Shown piece by piece: positions 61,118 through 64,000 of a stretch of 64,000 bases of DNA. Within the stretch, counting starts at the first letter, position 1. Each line of letters begins with the position of its first letter. Under the pieces are notes generated by a model. It made no database searches, was not told the origin of the DNA, and saw only the letters and a list, made by a program, of their open reading frames with translations. The stretch is from Virgibacillus sp. 7505. Its GTDB lineage: Bacteria > Bacillota > Bacilli > Bacillales > Amphibacillaceae. The DNA lies in NCBI RefSeq assembly GCF_002272135.1, contig NZ_NPBF01000005.1, forward strand, positions 62,001-126,000, given 5' to 3'. The position numbers and the translations under genes were made by a program.

Positions 61118-63451
61118 TCACAGCCATTTCGAACGAAATATCACTGCCTCCATCGGTTTCCCAATCAGATATCCCTGCACTAATGTACAGCCGTTTTCTT
61201 TTAGGAACTCCAGCTGATCCTGTTCCTCCACTCCTTCAGCAATCACTTCCAAACCGAGCTGTTTAGCCATAAGTAAAATAGTCTCAACCAACACCTTATT
61301 ATTTCGATTTTGCATCATATCGCAGACAAAAGAACGATCGATTTTCAACGTATTAACAGGCAGTCGCTGAATGTATTGCAGGGAGCTGTAGCCTGTCCCG
61401 AAATCATCGATGCTGATGCGGATACCAAGCTGCTTTATATGCTCCAGAACGGCTATGGCATAGGAATCACAAAATGGGATATTTTCTGTGATTTCCAATT
61501 CGAGAAAAGCAGGATCCATGTCATATTCACGCATCACACCCTCTAATTCAGGAAGAAAATCCGGATGGAGAAATTGATTGACAGATATATTCACAGCAAG
61601 ACTGATCGGTTCATACCCTTGTCTTTTCCAGCATCTCCATTGCCTGCACACCTCTCGGAACATCCACCTTCCAAGCGGAATAATAAAACGCGATTCCTCG
61701 GCAAGCGGAATGAATGTATCGGGATACAAAAGCCCCCGCTCCGGATGCTGCCAGCGCATCAATACCTCTGCCCCGGAAACAGTCTCGGTGTCTACATGAT
61801 ACAGCGGCTGAAAGTGAAGGAGGAACTCTCCTCTTTCCAACCCATACCGCATCTCTTTCTCAAGCTCGAGCTTGGAATGTTCTGCAGGGAGAAAAGTCTC
61901 ATCATAAAAGATCCAGCGTTTTCCAGAGTTTTTCTTTGCAGCATACATCGCAGTATCCGCTTTAATAGTCAATAGTTCGACGTCTTCTGCATGTTGCGGA
62001 AAAAGACTGATTCCGATACTCGCTGAAACAAATACTTCCTTTCCATGCAGATAAAATACCTGTTCAAGTGACTGAATCAGGTCGCATACAGCTTTATCTA
62101 TCTCCAGGATTCCTGTTATAGGCAGCAGAATTAGAAATTCATCTCCGCCTTGGCGAAACACCTTTGCTCCTGAAACAAGATTCTCTTGCATTCGTTGCGC
62201 CACCTGTCTAAGCAGCATGTCGCCGGCACCATGATTCATTGTGTCATTCACCCATTTGAATCGATCCATATCAACAAACAGCAAGGCAAAACCCTGCTCG
62301 TTCGCCACCGCCCATTCAGCTGCTATCCGATCGAACTCCCGGCGGTTCGACAATCCTGTTAGAGGATCATGACCAGCAAGAAATTTCGCCCTTTCGGTGG
62401 AAGCCTCCAACTCCTTGTTCTTTTGGAAAAGCTCTTCCGTCCGTTCCAATACCTTTTCTTCTAACACATGCATCAATTTTCTATTTTGGAACATCGTGTG
62501 CATCTGACGGAAGATAATCAACAGCGTAGACACGATACATCCAACTGCAATCAGATCAAATCCGCCGCCCCTGGCTACGATAAGCGCAAGCAAAACCAGA
62601 ACGCTGACATTGGAAAACCATAGTCGTGCCGAGAAAAGAGGTGTTCTTACCGGAAAGGATTCCTGCCTGCTGAGTGTATGAAGATCATCCGCAAAGAAAG
62701 CTGCGCCGCCAATAACAAGTAAAGCTGCTGTCCCCAGCCAGTCGGCGGGATGCCCGAAGTAATACAAATTTTGAGAGGCCAAGTACACAAAGACGGTATC
62801 TGAAATTAAAAAAAGTAAAAAGCCAATATAGATACATGCTAATGCCTTTGACAAACGCTGATAACTGAGAGCATTGAATACACAAATCAAGAAAAATAGC
62901 ACAATTAAATCACCAGTTGGGTGACTGATGCCGAAAAGCTGAATGATGAAACCATCCTGGGTCAATTGAACCCAAGTTTGTTTCATTAAAAATTCCCAGC
63001 TTAAACAGGCCGCAGCAACGATGATGATCACCGCATCATAAACAACTTCGTAAATTGTCACTGCGACCGCTGTTTGTTTGATCAAATATAGAAACGACAA
63101 TAAGCAGAAAATGATTGACACATTCCATAGTACATCAGCGGCTGATATTAAGATGTCATTCATTCCAATATAAAAATTATAAAAATAAGAGCTGATTGTA
63201 GCCAACAAACAGCCTAGCAGTGCCAAACCTAGAAACAGCCAAAACCGCCGTACTTGCTGCTCAGCTGCTTGATAAGCACGAAAAGCCCAAAATGCCGGCA
63301 CACCGGAACCGATGATCGCAAAAAGCCCAGAACCTAGCGCAAGTACCCGCGGTTCCTGGCGAAACAAAAATAAATAAACTGCAGAAAAAAGCAGGAATAT
63401 AAAAACAAAGGTTGTATATGCTTTGATGTTTCTCTCTTTTGTTCTTTCCAA
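61118..63451 (-). CDS. Membrane GGDEF-EAL cyclic-di-GMP protein
   Basis: A 777-residue protein. The N-terminal half (about residues 12-320) has nine or so predicted helices. A coiled linker (EEKVLERTEELFQKNKELEASTERAKFL) leads to a GGDEF domain (about 355-515) with intact signature FRQGGDEFLILL and no RxxD inhibitory site before it. An EAL domain follows (about 530-775) reading AEVLMRW at the EAL motif (Glu kept), with NISVNQF, EITEN, DDFGTGYSS and VIAEGVEE intact. Both activities are thus possible: cyclase and phosphodiesterase. The sensor half resembles 7-9-helix membrane input domains of unknown ligand. Confidence 0.92.
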   Translation of the reverse strand: MERTKERNIKAYTTFVFIFLLFSAVYLFLFRQEPRVLALGSGLFAIIGSGVPAFWAFRAYQAAEQQVRRFWLFLGLALLGCLLATISSYFYNFYIGMNDILISAADVLWNVSIIFCLLSFLYLIKQTAVAVTIYEVVYDAVIIIVAAACLSWEFLMKQTWVQLTQDGFIIQLFGISHPTGDLIVLFFLICVFNALSYQRLSKALACIYIGFLLFLISDTVFVYLASQNLYYFGHPADWLGTAALLVIGGAAFFADDLHTLSRQESFPVRTPLFSARLWFSNVSVLVLLALIVARGGGFDLIAVGCIVSTLLIIFRQMHTMFQNRKLMHVLEEKVLERTEELFQKNKELEASTERAKFLAGHDPLTGLSNRREFDRIAAEWAVANEQGFALLFVDMDRFKWVNDTMNHGAGDMLLRQVAQRMQENLVSGAKVFRQGGDEFLILLPITGILEIDKAVCDLIQSLEQVFYLHGKEVFVSASIGISLFPQHAEDVELLTIKADTAMYAAKKNSGKRWIFYDETFLPAEHSKLELEKEMRYGLERGEFLLHFQPLYHVDTETVSGAEVLMRWQHPERGLLYPDTFIPLAEESRFIIPLGRWMFREVCRQWRCWKRQGYEPISLAVNISVNQFLHPDFLPELEGVMREYDMDPAFLELEITENIPFCDSYAIAVLEHIKQLGIRISIDDFGTGYSSLQYIQRLPVNTLKIDRSFVCDMMQNRNNKVLVETILLMAKQLGLEVIAEGVEEQDQLEFLKENGCTLVQGYLIGKPMEAVIFRSKWL

Positions 63452-63530
63452 CAGCAGCCTTCTCTCTTGATAGTTTGGAATAGTAGCTAAAGTATACGAT
63501 AACCAAGCCTGTTTTCCTATACAGCCAAAT

Positions 63531-63558
63531 AAAAAAGTCGCATCAAAAATGCGACTTT
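63531..63558 (-). terminator. Rho-independent terminator of the GH36 gene
   Basis: AAGTCGCAT pairs with ATGCGACTT around a 5-base loop, with a six-T tail on the minus strand. Confidence 0.9.
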
Positions 63559-63563
63559 CAATG

Positions 63564-64000
63564 TTATTCAGCTTTTAGGTGCCAAGTGTAACTTACAAAA
63601 TCCCCAATAAGGTCTACAGGTACACGAATACCGCTGTAAGCCAGTTCTTCACCACTATATATTTCTTCCGTACCATTGATTCTGTAGTCTTTTGCTCCAT
63701 CCAATCCCTTCATCCGTAAAGAAGCGAGTGGTGCTGCTGGCTCTGCCAGAACACGATAATAGCAGACAAAAGCTTCTGTTTTATCTTCGTTAACAAACAT
63801 CCAAGCAGTTTCATTGCCTTCAAAAGGACTTTTCAGCCGATAGAATCGACCGAACTGAACAAGTCTGCGAATCTCCTTATAGGTGTTAATCTGCTGCTTG
63901 ACGACTTCCTTCTCCTCTGGACTAAGTTTTGTGAGGTCCAGCTCGTATCCTAGATTCCCTGCCATCGCGACGTCACCCCGCATCTCTAATGAAGTAAATC
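63564..64000 (-). CDS. Alpha-galactosidase GH36, C-terminal part
   Basis: The frame is open to the right edge, so only the last about 145 residues are seen and the true start lies outside. It reads TSLEMRGDVAMAGNLGYELDLTKLSPEEKEVVKQQI, then GRFYRLKSPFEGNETAWMFVNEDKTEAFVCYYRVLAEP, which is the characteristic end of the barrel and the C-terminal beta-sandwich of GH36 alpha-galactosidases (AgaN/MelA type). The family is usually about 730 residues. An ATG at 63983 lies inside the conserved block and is not the start. It releases galactose from raffinose-type sugars, fitting the gal genes at 45-49 kb. Confidence 0.88.
   Translation of the reverse strand, partial: FTSLEMRGDVAMAGNLGYELDLTKLSPEEKEVVKQQINTYKEIRRLVQFGRFYRLKSPFEGNETAWMFVNEDKTEAFVCYYRVLAEPAAPLASLRMKGLDGAKDYRINGTEEIYSGEELAYSGIRVPVDLIGDFVSYTWHLKAE

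Overview
The window looks like a chromosomal segment of a low-to-moderate GC, endospore-forming member of the Bacillaceae. The evidence is a Bacillus-type glucarate operon in the ycbCDEFG order, a LicT-type antiterminator site in front of bglP, CcpA cre boxes, a SAM-I riboswitch on metNIQ, a Rap-like TPR protein, YfmQ, and promoters with the mother-cell sigma-K pattern. Species cannot be fixed from the sequence alone. No rRNA, tRNA, CRISPR array, insertion sequence or prophage was found.

Region 1 (1-6.4 kb) is mixed housekeeping: the N-terminus of a probable cation/proton antiporter, a LacX-like mutarotase with a Cof-type HAD phosphatase, an acetyltransferase overlapping msrA, a membrane family-2 glycosyltransferase, and a lone HisA that resembles the eukaryotic HIS6 type rather than the bacterial operon enzyme.

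Region 2 (6.4-17.8 kb) is the most interesting part. It is a glycan locus with three family-4 and one family-2 glycosyltransferases, four SDR sugar-nucleotide enzymes, a UDP-GlcNAc 2-epimerase, a DUF1796 putative papain-like peptidase, a 35-residue ORF, and two small proteins of unknown family at its end. Two promoters with the full sigma-K signature precede the two end genes, and further CATANNNTR -10 boxes sit in the divergent centre of the cluster. I read it as a late-sporulation, mother-cell programme that makes and attaches a spore-surface glycan, possibly containing an N-acetyl-fucosamine-type sugar.

Region 3 (17.8-30.6 kb) carries a small membrane protein, the potABCD polyamine importer, the bglP-bglH aryl-beta-glucoside operon (cre, promoter, RAT and terminator all visible), a DUF3139 protein, a large unassigned membrane transporter, an HSL-type esterase, a CynX-like MFS exporter and a 38-residue acidic peptide.

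Region 4 (30.6-38.5 kb) is the glucarate operon (kdgD, semialdehyde dehydrogenase, gudP, gudD, FadR-type regulator) with two cre boxes, then a hairpin-rich non-coding stretch, an unknown protein and an SDR dehydrogenase.

Region 5 (38.5-51 kb) is a galactan/galactoside unit: ganS-ganP-ganQ-ganA and ganR on the minus strand, and divergent galK-galT-galM. Both control regions share AGTAAA/TTTACT palindromes lying on the -35 elements. galE is not present. A ROK repressor and a sugar O-acetyltransferase follow.

Region 6 (51-64 kb) holds a secreted amidase, a Rap-like protein without an adjacent phr, YfmQ, brnQ, an S-box-controlled metN-metI-metQ-M20 amidohydrolase operon, a membrane GGDEF-EAL protein, and the C-terminus of a GH36 alpha-galactosidase running off the right edge.
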